From Candidatus Heimdallarchaeota archaeon (GTDB lineage: Archaea; Asgardarchaeota; Heimdallarchaeia; Heimdallarchaeales; Kariarchaeaceae), in NCBI GenBank assembly GCA_029882335.1, contig JAOUKW010000094.1, positions 1-11,832 of the forward strand: a stretch of 11,832 nt of DNA, written 5' to 3'. Below the pieces are notes generated by a model. The model had not been told where the DNA came from, ran no database searches, and worked only from the letters and a program-made list of their open reading frames with translations. Positions 6,473-11,832 of the stretch are shown here, in pieces (positions within the stretch are counted from its first letter, which is position 1; each line of letters starts with the position of its first letter). A program made the translations under genes and the position numbers.

Positions 6473-7183
6473 CAAATGACCAATTTACTGTTCCTCATTT
6501 TACTACTACAGAGTAGCAATCCTCTAGTTCAAGCAAATACTGGAGAAATTACAGAAACAAACAATCTTGAGATTTCTTATCTAGTGGTAAATTCATCTGA
6601 AACCAATAATTTCTGGTATCACCCAAATGATTCAGCAATATATATTGTAGAAACAGATAGTTTAATCAATTTAACAGTTAATAATCTTAATGAGGCTCAT
6701 TCCAATTTGAATATTGAAATTGGAAATCTAACTAAAACTGCAATTAATGATGATGAAATTGAAAATAATTTAGCTTTTGGTTATTATTTTCTTGGAAATC
6801 AACTAGGAATAATCGCAAATACTTCATGGAATGAATTAAAAACGGATTTCAATCAGCTTAATTTTAACTCCTCTTCTTTCAATATCCAAGTTATCTCAAC
6901 TTACCTTGGAGGTGAAATTGAAACAGTGACAATCTATTTAAAAGACAATTTTCAAGAAACTTCCTTAACATATAGTTATCATGATGGATTATTACTTTAT
7001 GCCAAATCGGGTTTCGGTATGTATTATTTGGAAATTGAAATTTATTCAATAAATAACAGTATAGACTATTTTAAAATTCCTGATGAAGATGGAAGTTTCC
7101 TAACTTTTCCATTTGGATATGTATTCTTATTCATTATTAGTTCAATCTCTATTATTAAGAAAATAAAAAAAAAGATAAAATAA
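6455..7183 (+). CDS. Surface-exposed, membrane-anchored protein rich in N-glycosylation sequons
   Basis: Family not recognised. The N-terminus (1-28) is a signal peptide with K3 and a hydrophobic core at about 9-19. The C-terminus has a membrane helix at about 220-235 followed by a dense Lys tail (KKIKKKIK), so most of the protein should face outward. The middle is beta-rich and carries about seven N-x-S/T sequons (for example N46, N72, N91, N122, N138, N200), as expected for an archaeal surface glycoprotein. Segment LTYSYHDGLLLYAKSG (171-186) is a repeating-strand pattern seen in archaeal surface proteins. GTG at 6455 is chosen because the TATA box predicts a leaderless message there and it keeps a positive charge before the hydrophobic core; ATG at 6476 (MTNLLF) is the alternative. 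Two inverted repeats in its promoter suggest tight control. Confidence 0.75.
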   Translation: MNKPIIQMTNLLFLILLLQSSNPLVQANTGEITETNNLEISYLVVNSSETNNFWYHPNDSAIYIVETDSLINLTVNNLNEAHSNLNIEIGNLTKTAINDDEIENNLAFGYYFLGNQLGIIANTSWNELKTDFNQLNFNSSSFNIQVISTYLGGEIETVTIYLKDNFQETSLTYSYHDGLLLYAKSGFGMYYLEIEIYSINNSIDYFKIPDEDGSFLTFPFGYVFLFIISSISIIKKIKKKIK

Positions 7184-7242
7184 ACCGACAATACTAATGA
7201 AAATTATTAAATGACAAAAATATAGAAATTTTGAGTGTTACT

Positions 7243-7845
7243 ATGAAACAATCTGATTTACCATTATTGATTTTAATTCTCCAAATCATGAGAGAAAGAT
7301 CAATAGGTAGATACAAGTTATCACAACTATTATCGGTATCCAAGGCAAAAGTAAGATCACTACTTAAATTTCTTGGCGAAAATAATTTAATTGAACCTAG
7401 TCGAGGTAGAGGTGGAACTAGATTGACATCTCAAGGGAAAGAGTTGAATATTGAAATTGCGAAATACATAAAATTGGATACCAATTATCAATCCGCGAAA
7501 ATTTCATTCCCACTACTTTTCACCAATAAATCATATAGTATTATCTATCTGAATTCAGACCAAAGTATCACCAATGGGATATATGAAAGGGATCTAGCGG
7601 TGCGACATGGATGCATTGGTGCTATTTCACTCATAAGTCGCAATAATGCATGGCAATTTCCAAATAGCGGAAATGATGCAGAAGGATTAGAAATTAGTGA
7701 TTATACCCTATTAAATCTTTATAAATTTTGCATTATCACAATTGCAGATAATCAAGGTATATCAAATCTAGGTGCGATGAGTATTGCTTTTTATCATTTA
7801 ATTGACAAAATCGAAAGTGTATTCACCAAAAAAATTCAACCATAA
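7243..7845 (+). CDS. Winged-helix transcriptional regulator with DUF4443-like C-terminal domain
   Basis: Probable DNA-binding regulator of 200 residues. The N-terminal winged helix has GRYKLSQLLSVSKAKVRSLL (22-41) as helix-turn-helix, then LGENNLIEPSRGRGGTRLT (44-62) as wing, followed by a C-terminal sensor-like domain. ERDLAVRHGCIGAISL (115-130) resembles the archaeal DUF4443 pattern of R-x-x-A-h-x-x-G-A-x-G-A-h-x-L; this match is from memory and should be treated as likely, not proven. The ATG at 7243 is preferred; a TTG at 7231 in the same frame is possible but has no ribosome site, and the ATG is near-leaderless relative to AAATATAG at 7218-7225. The gene follows the surface-protein gene by 59 bases and precedes an unknown gene by 86 bases. 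Its targets could be the inverted repeats near 6413-6472 or the tyrosine-catabolic genes on either side. Confidence 0.7.
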   Translation: MKQSDLPLLILILQIMRERSIGRYKLSQLLSVSKAKVRSLLKFLGENNLIEPSRGRGGTRLTSQGKELNIEIAKYIKLDTNYQSAKISFPLLFTNKSYSIIYLNSDQSITNGIYERDLAVRHGCIGAISLISRNNAWQFPNSGNDAEGLEISDYTLLNLYKFCIITIADNQGISNLGAMSIAFYHLIDKIESVFTKKIQP

Positions 7846-7931
7846 AGTAAAAATTGTTAAACTTAAATGAAAATTTATGTTGTAAAAGGAATCATTATTT
7901 ATGTTGATGAAAGTATTATGTAGTTAGACAA

Positions 7932-8909
7932 ATGAGTTTAACTTCAGATATAAAGGTGGTTAGTTATCTTTGCGGGGAATGTAAACAAACACGAAGATTA
8001 TCGATTGACAAAGATGTTCATCTACAAAGACGAGAATTAACTATTAATGGTTTAGCCTCGTATATAGATGTTCATGCAGATAAAAAAGGAATGAGTAGAC
8101 ACGGGATTAAAATATTTATTGACAAAAATTTCCATGTAAGAACAAATAATGTACTCAAAATAAAGAAATCAGCAAGTGTAACCTCTGGACCATCAATTCC
8201 ACTTCCCGGTTTTAAAACTAAAAGTCTAACTACAACCTACACATGGCATAACTGGTCAAGTTTAGAATTAGAAATTAAGTCTGAAAATTTGAAATTTAAA
8301 TTGGAAATTACTGAACTAGATGAAGATGCAGCAAATAAAATAAATTCTAAAATAACAACGGTATCAGAACTAGGGTCTGTTGTTTGCAATCTAGATGCCT
8401 TGGTAGAAGAAGAAACACCTGAAATATTAGTATATATTTCTGGATGGATGGCTTCTTTTTGTAATTCAATGGAACTGGCTTCTGCAATGCATGTAGACCT
8501 AATACCTGAAGTCCTAAGATACATTGATATCCATGTCCATAGACCGATTACTTATTCAGATGAGATGATAATTGCAATTTTAATTGATAAATCATCACTT
8601 CTAATTCCAAATAAAGACGCTCTTAGAATGATAGCTGAAAAAGGACCTGCAATGGAGTTAATGGGATTAAATCCGGATAAGCTCAAAAAAATTGCCATGG
8701 ATTTGGTAAAGTATGATAGCTTTAGCATGATAGATATTCAAAAAATACTTGAGCATGAAATTGAAAAAGACAGTGAATTAGAAGAGGAATTCATTGTGCT
8801 TGCTTTGTTTTACTTAATATCACTAGATGCATTCGATTATAAATTATCTTACCTTCAGACTGTAAAAGGAAAAAATGAAGTTCCAGAAGAAAGCTATAAT
8901 GCTAATTAG
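7932..8909 (+). CDS. Unrecognised cytosolic protein with N-terminal CxxC motif, 325 residues
   Basis: Family not recognised. Residues 11-20 (SYLCGECKQT) carry a single CxxC (C14, C17) in a zinc-ribbon-like setting; H48 and H57 in IDVHAD and SRHGIK could complete a metal site. The block NGLASYIDVHAD (39-50), then HGIKIFIDKNFHVRTN (57-72), is a strong beta-rich unit that looks like a conserved domain core. A middle beta-strand region (about 95-128) with a Ser/Gly/Pro-rich linker follows, then a largely helical C-terminal half (about 165-310) containing RYIDIHVHRP (196-205) and an acidic stretch (EKDSELEEE, 278-286). There is no signal peptide or membrane helix. ATG at 7932 follows ATTATTTATG (7891-7900), a possible TATA-like element. 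The last eight bases overlap the end of the opposing fumarylacetoacetase gene. Confidence 0.72.
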   Translation: MSLTSDIKVVSYLCGECKQTRRLSIDKDVHLQRRELTINGLASYIDVHADKKGMSRHGIKIFIDKNFHVRTNNVLKIKKSASVTSGPSIPLPGFKTKSLTTTYTWHNWSSLELEIKSENLKFKLEITELDEDAANKINSKITTVSELGSVVCNLDALVEEETPEILVYISGWMASFCNSMELASAMHVDLIPEVLRYIDIHVHRPITYSDEMIIAILIDKSSLLIPNKDALRMIAEKGPAMELMGLNPDKLKKIAMDLVKYDSFSMIDIQKILEHEIEKDSELEEEFIVLALFYLISLDAFDYKLSYLQTVKGKNEVPEESYNAN

Positions 8910-8910
8910 C
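8901..8910. other. Palindrome GCTAATTAGC supplying the stop codons of both convergent genes
   Basis: A perfect 10-base palindrome at the tail-to-tail junction. Read on either strand it gives Ala-Asn/stop codons in the frames used: the plus-strand protein ends ...Asn-Ala-Asn-TAG (TAG 8907-8909) and fumarylacetoacetase ends ...Pro-Ala-Asn-TAG (8904-8902). The two coding regions overlap by eight bases. Confidence 0.8.
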
Positions 8911-10170
8911 TGGAAGAATTTTTGTTCTAACTTCTCCAAAACCCACGCGGAAATCGGCACCTTGACAAAATCCACTGAGAATTATTGTATCTCCGTCTTG
9001 AAGAAACAATCTCACATTACCATCATTCAATGTAATTGGTTTCTTTCCTAACTCATTTATTTCAAGTAAACATCCTCTAGACTCTTGTGTAGGGCCACTA
9101 ATAGTACCACTACCCAATAGGTCTCCAACTTGTAAATTACATCCTGTTATTGTATGATGAGTTAATTGTTGAATAGGTGACCAGTAAAGATACTTATGAT
9201 TAGTATGTGTTAATTGCATAGGTGTATTCATAGTTTCAGATTGAATTAAGGCATATAGTTCTATATCATAAACAAAATTATTAGATGATTTTAAATAATC
9301 TAAGGGCTCTGGATCTTGTGATGATACTTGTGTTTTAAATGGCTCAAGAGCAAGGGAAGTAACTACCCATGGAGAAATAGATGTTGCAAAATTCTTTGCT
9401 AGAAATGGACCTAACGGTCGATATTCCCAAACTTGAACATCTCGGGCAGACCAATCGTTTAACAGTACATATCCAAAGATATGATCTTCAGCACTATCAA
9501 TATCAACAGGCTCACCTAAATCATTTGATTTTCCGATAATAAAACCCATTTCTAGCTCATAATCCAACCTACCAGTTGGTTGAAATACGGGTATCTCCGA
9601 ACCAGGAGGCAATATTTGACCTTTCGGACGTTTTATATTTGTTTCTGTCACTATTACAGAGCTTGCACGTCCATGATAGGCAACAGGTAAATGTTTCCAA
9701 TTGGGCATTAGTGCATTTTCTGGTCCCCTGATCATATTTCCAACATTAAATGCATGATTATATGAGGAGTAAAAATCAGTGAATTCACCTATTTTTATTG
9801 GTAGATACATTTTACATAATTCTTGTTTATAGAACACATCTTCTCTCAAAGATTTATCATCTCTAAGTATCGAAGTAGTATCTTGTAATAGATATTGGAG
9901 TTTAGTTCGAATCTTTTGCCAAATTTCAGAACCTAGATTAATAAATTCATTTAACGAATTTTTATCAAATACAGGTGAACCTGTGAGGATAGTATCAAAA
10001 TATCCTTTAGATTCTAACTTACAGAGATCTAGAATAAACTCACCAATAGCAACGCCAATTCTTGGTTGTAAATTGTTTATGGAAAAAACACCATATGGAA
10101 GGTTTTGTATAGGAAAATGTGATTCGGGTGAAACCGGAATAAATGACTGAAATGATGGAGTAGAACCCAT
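8902..10170 (-). CDS. fahA: Fumarylacetoacetase
   Basis: Hydrolyses 4-fumarylacetoacetate to fumarate and acetoacetate, the last step of tyrosine catabolism. At 422 residues it is full length (animal enzymes about 419). The N-terminal SH3-like domain begins FIPV...FPIQNLPYGVFS (10-30), very like the animal protein. The C-terminal domain has DFYSSYNHAFNVG (132-144) with D132, Y134 and catalytic H139, then ENALMPNWKHLPVAYHGRAS (151-170), LDYELEMGF with metal ligands E205 and E207, NDWSARDVQVWEY (238-250) with D239, R243 and Q246, and QQLTHHTITGCNLQVGDLLG (334-353). No key residue is missing. The ATG lies 62 bases after the stop of the DinB-like gene on the same strand, so joint transcription is possible; ACTATAATTAAT on the minus strand near 10208-10197 could be its own TATA box. 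It partners with the homogentisate dioxygenase gene. Confidence 0.96.
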   Translation of the reverse strand: MGSTPSFQSFIPVSPESHFPIQNLPYGVFSINNLQPRIGVAIGEFILDLCKLESKGYFDTILTGSPVFDKNSLNEFINLGSEIWQKIRTKLQYLLQDTTSILRDDKSLREDVFYKQELCKMYLPIKIGEFTDFYSSYNHAFNVGNMIRGPENALMPNWKHLPVAYHGRASSVIVTETNIKRPKGQILPPGSEIPVFQPTGRLDYELEMGFIIGKSNDLGEPVDIDSAEDHIFGYVLLNDWSARDVQVWEYRPLGPFLAKNFATSISPWVVTSLALEPFKTQVSSQDPEPLDYLKSSNNFVYDIELYALIQSETMNTPMQLTHTNHKYLYWSPIQQLTHHTITGCNLQVGDLLGSGTISGPTQESRGCLLEINELGKKPITLNDGNVRLFLQDGDTIILSGFCQGADFRVGFGEVRTKILPAN

Positions 10171-10232
10171 ATATGTTTTTAATTAGAAAGTAGTTAATTA
10201 ATTATAGTTTTGATAACCAATAGATTGAAAAA

Positions 10233-10712
10233 TCAAGAGTGATCTAGAAAATAAATTACCATATCTGTTGAAGGGAGAGCAGGAAGGTTTAGATATTTAA
10301 AAATGGCTGAGATTTGACCACGATGATAGTTTGGATGAGAGATGAGATGCATAAGAATATGCTTTATTTTTCGTTTGTAGATGGTTCCATCCATTGATGT
10401 ATAACTAACAATTCGGTTAATATCCTCAGGTGAGAGTACTTCAACAAAGTCAAGGAGTAATTTATCATAATTCTTCCACGTACTAGAAATTGCATCCCAT
10501 GAGATAAAATCAGATGAATTTAGTACTTTGTTGGGAGACTTTCCCTCCATACGCAGATACCACATCTCATAGGATGCAAAAATATGAATTATCCGATCCA
10601 ACAATTTACCATAGGGAGTATCTACTTTTAATTCCACTATACTAATTTCAGATAATTTTTCTCGATATCTATCATTTGCCCACATATTCCATGCAAAAAA
10701 ATCCTTTAACAT
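10233..10712 (-). CDS. DinB/YfiT-fold protein, candidate thiol-dependent isomerase
   Basis: A 159-residue four-helix-bundle protein of the DinB superfamily. The metal-binding triad is visible: H43 in DRIIHIFASYEMWYLRMEG, and H126 and H130 in HLISHPNYHRGQI, the standard H-x3-H-R-G-Q signature. The N-terminal FFAWNMWANDR (5-15) is also typical. The superfamily includes mycothiol-dependent maleylpyruvate isomerase, bacillithiol S-transferase, and DNA-damage-induced proteins of unknown function. It lies directly upstream of fumarylacetoacetase on the same strand, and no maleylacetoacetate isomerase of the usual type is seen in the window. A cis-trans isomerase role on maleylacetoacetate is therefore a reasonable inference, not shown by sequence. 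Expression is probably near-leaderless from the divergent region shared with the PLP-enzyme gene. Confidence 0.87.
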   Translation of the reverse strand: MLKDFFAWNMWANDRYREKLSEISIVELKVDTPYGKLLDRIIHIFASYEMWYLRMEGKSPNKVLNSSDFISWDAISSTWKNYDKLLLDFVEVLSPEDINRIVSYTSMDGTIYKRKIKHILMHLISHPNYHRGQISAIFKYLNLPALPSTDMVIYFLDHS

Positions 10713-10731
10713 TACTGAAAATTGGATTTTG

Positions 10732-10747
10732 GTAATAATACTATTAC
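10732..10747. promoter_or_regulatory. Inverted repeat GTAATA-N4-TATTAC in the divergent DinB/PLP-enzyme promoter region
   Basis: Perfect 6-base arms around ATAC lie 20-35 bases upstream of the DinB-like gene, where its TATA element should be. An ACCTATTAA half-site, like the arm of the repeats at 6413-6472, follows at 10751-10759. It is a candidate operator acting on one or both divergent genes; chance similarity cannot be excluded at this base composition. Confidence 0.35.
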
Positions 10748-10753
10748 TTTACC

Positions 10754-10763
10754 TATTAATTTA
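10754..10763 (+). promoter_or_regulatory. TATA-like box of the PLP-enzyme gene
   Basis: TATTAATTTA is centred about 30 bases before the ATG at 10789, with no ribosome site between them, which predicts a leaderless or near-leaderless message as expected in archaea. Confidence 0.4.
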
Positions 10764-10788
10764 GATAGCTAGAAAAAATTGTAAATTT

Positions 10789-11832
10789 ATGAATGAATAC
10801 AATTTTTCTACGAAGGTTGTAAATGAGTACACAATCCAACAATCAATTCATCCTATAGTTGGACCGATTTATACAGCTTCCACATATATATTAGAATCAG
10901 CAGAACATGGTGCGAAATTAGCGAATTTGGAAGATCCAGAAGATAAATCACCATTTCTCTATTCAAGATGGAAAAATCCAACTACTGATTCAACCGCTAA
11001 AAAGCTGGCAATCCTAGAAAATGGTTTTGGATGTCATTTAACAGGATCAGGTATGGCTGCAATCACTACTGCTTTATTTTCCCAACTTAAAGCAGGAGAT
11101 CATGTAATTGCACCTAAACCTGTTTATGGTGGCACTCACGAGGTTTTTGCTAAAGTACTCCCAAAATATGGAATAGAAGTATCATGGGCAGATTTAACAG
11201 ATATAGATACTTACAGAACAAAAATAAAAGAAAACACCAAATTAATTTACGGTGAATCTCCTGCAAATCCAAATATGAGTTTAGTGGATTTGAAAGCCTT
11301 AGCCCAACTTGCAAAGGAATTCAATTGTATTTCAATGGTTGACAGTACTTTTGGCTCACCATATATACAACAACCAATTAATCATGGAATCGATATAGTT
11401 GTACATTCAGCAACTAAATATCTGGGTGGTCATTCAGATATAATTGCAGGAGCGATTATTGTAAATAGTGAAAAACTACACCAAGATATTTTTCAGACAA
11501 TTAAACTATTTGGGGGTATTTTATCACCATTTGATGCATATTTACTAGGAAGAGGTATAAAAACACTGGATGTCAGAATGGAGAGACATAATAAAAATGC
11601 CTTAAGCGTCGCAAAATATTTGGAAGATCATGACAAAGTAAGCAAAGTGTATTACCCCGGATTGGCATCACATCCACAACATCAGTTAGCTAAATCACAA
11701 ATGAATGGTTTTGGAGGTATGATTGCATTTGAAGTTAATGGTGGCTTAGAAGCAGGTAAAACAGTTATAGAAAATTTAAATTTAATTACATTGGCTGTTA
11801 GTTTAGGGGGAGTCGAATCTTTAATTGAACAA
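10789..11832 (+). CDS. Cys/Met-metabolism PLP-dependent enzyme (cystathionine gamma-lyase/synthase or methionine gamma-lyase family), 3'-truncated
   Basis: Trans-sulfuration-family enzyme acting on cystathionine, cysteine, methionine or O-acyl-homoserine. The frame stays open to the last base, giving 348 residues; about 40-50 C-terminal residues lie beyond the edge. Motifs: YSRWKNPT (58-65) with phosphate-binding Y58 and R60 from the neighbouring subunit, PVYGGT with cofactor-stacking Y113, VDSTF with D185 binding the pyridine nitrogen, and SATKYLGGHSD with Schiff-base K210. SLGGVESL near the end is the substrate-carboxylate loop. Exact activity is undecided: Gly115 stands where methionine gamma-lyases have Cys116, as in cystathionine enzymes, but Val precedes SLGG, where cystathionine gamma-lyases have Glu and methionine gamma-lyases Val. 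ATG at 10789 is the first start after an in-frame TAG at 10762-10764. It is divergent from the DinB-like gene. Confidence 0.92.
   Translation, partial: MNEYNFSTKVVNEYTIQQSIHPIVGPIYTASTYILESAEHGAKLANLEDPEDKSPFLYSRWKNPTTDSTAKKLAILENGFGCHLTGSGMAAITTALFSQLKAGDHVIAPKPVYGGTHEVFAKVLPKYGIEVSWADLTDIDTYRTKIKENTKLIYGESPANPNMSLVDLKALAQLAKEFNCISMVDSTFGSPYIQQPINHGIDIVVHSATKYLGGHSDIIAGAIIVNSEKLHQDIFQTIKLFGGILSPFDAYLLGRGIKTLDVRMERHNKNALSVAKYLEDHDKVSKVYYPGLASHPQHQLAKSQMNGFGGMIAFEVNGGLEAGKTVIENLNLITLAVSLGGVESLIEQ

Noticed and set aside
7231..7242. TTG at 7231 as the start of the winged-helix regulator
   Set aside because: It adds only four residues, has no ribosome site and uses a rare start; ATG at 7243 is in frame and suits a near-leaderless message.
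8237..8524. 95-residue Ser-rich minus-strand frame
   Set aside because: Wholly antisense to the 325-residue unknown gene; the low-complexity Ser runs come from complementing Glu/Asp-rich codons.
1..11832. tRNA, rRNA, insertion sequence, integrase or attachment-site signals
   Set aside because: No cloverleaf-type sequence, transposase/integrase motif or terminal inverted repeat was found by eye; gene order is compact with all gaps under about 125 bases if the 2991-3221 gene is accepted.
1..11832. Low-GC bacterial host as an alternative
   Set aside because: Not excluded, but the TATA-spaced starts without ribosome sites, C-terminally anchored sequon-rich surface proteins and the DUF4443-like regulator fit an archaeon better.

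Overview
The window is an AT-rich, densely packed piece of a prokaryotic chromosome with 14 genes (two cut by the window edges). No RNA gene, CRISPR array or mobile element was found. Several signs point to an archaeon, possibly an Asgard/Heimdallarchaeia-type lineage. TATA-like boxes lie about 25-30 bases before starts, giving leaderless or near-leaderless genes. Where Shine-Dalgarno sites exist they are of the GGAGGTG type. GTG starts are frequent. Secreted proteins carry N-terminal signal peptides and a C-terminal membrane anchor with a basic tail, and one is rich in N-glycosylation sequons. One regulator resembles archaeal winged-helix/DUF4443 proteins. No universal marker gene is present, so the taxonomy is inference.

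Layout. Bases 1-2866 (+): the 3' part of a 6-phosphogluconolactonase gene, a membrane-anchored alkaline phosphatase, and an NAD-dependent epimerase that starts inside the phosphatase stop (ATGA). Bases 2991-3221 (+): a small membrane-protein candidate whose stop interlocks with the stop of the next, opposing gene. Bases 3218-6342 (-), in transcription order: HAD phosphatase, homogentisate 1,2-dioxygenase, small cupin, alpha/beta hydrolase. The last two are one base apart and form an operon. Bases 6455-8909 (+): a sequon-rich membrane-anchored surface protein, a winged-helix regulator, and an unrecognised protein with an N-terminal CxxC motif. Bases 8902-10712 (-): a DinB/YfiT-fold protein followed by fumarylacetoacetase. 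From 10789 (+): a Cys/Met-metabolism PLP enzyme running off the right edge.

The unifying theme is the end of tyrosine/phenylalanine breakdown. Homogentisate dioxygenase opens the ring with O2 and fumarylacetoacetase gives fumarate and acetoacetate. The isomerase between these steps (maleylacetoacetate to fumarylacetoacetate) is not present in its usual GST-like form. The DinB-like gene just upstream of fumarylacetoacetase is an attractive candidate, because the DinB fold includes the thiol-dependent maleylpyruvate isomerase, which does the same chemistry. This is a hypothesis.

Regulatory structure is also visible. Two related inverted repeats (ATAGGT-N6-ACCTAT) sit on either side of the core promoter of the surface-protein gene; the second has perfect 10-base arms across the start codon. 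A smaller inverted repeat lies between the divergent DinB and PLP-enzyme genes.
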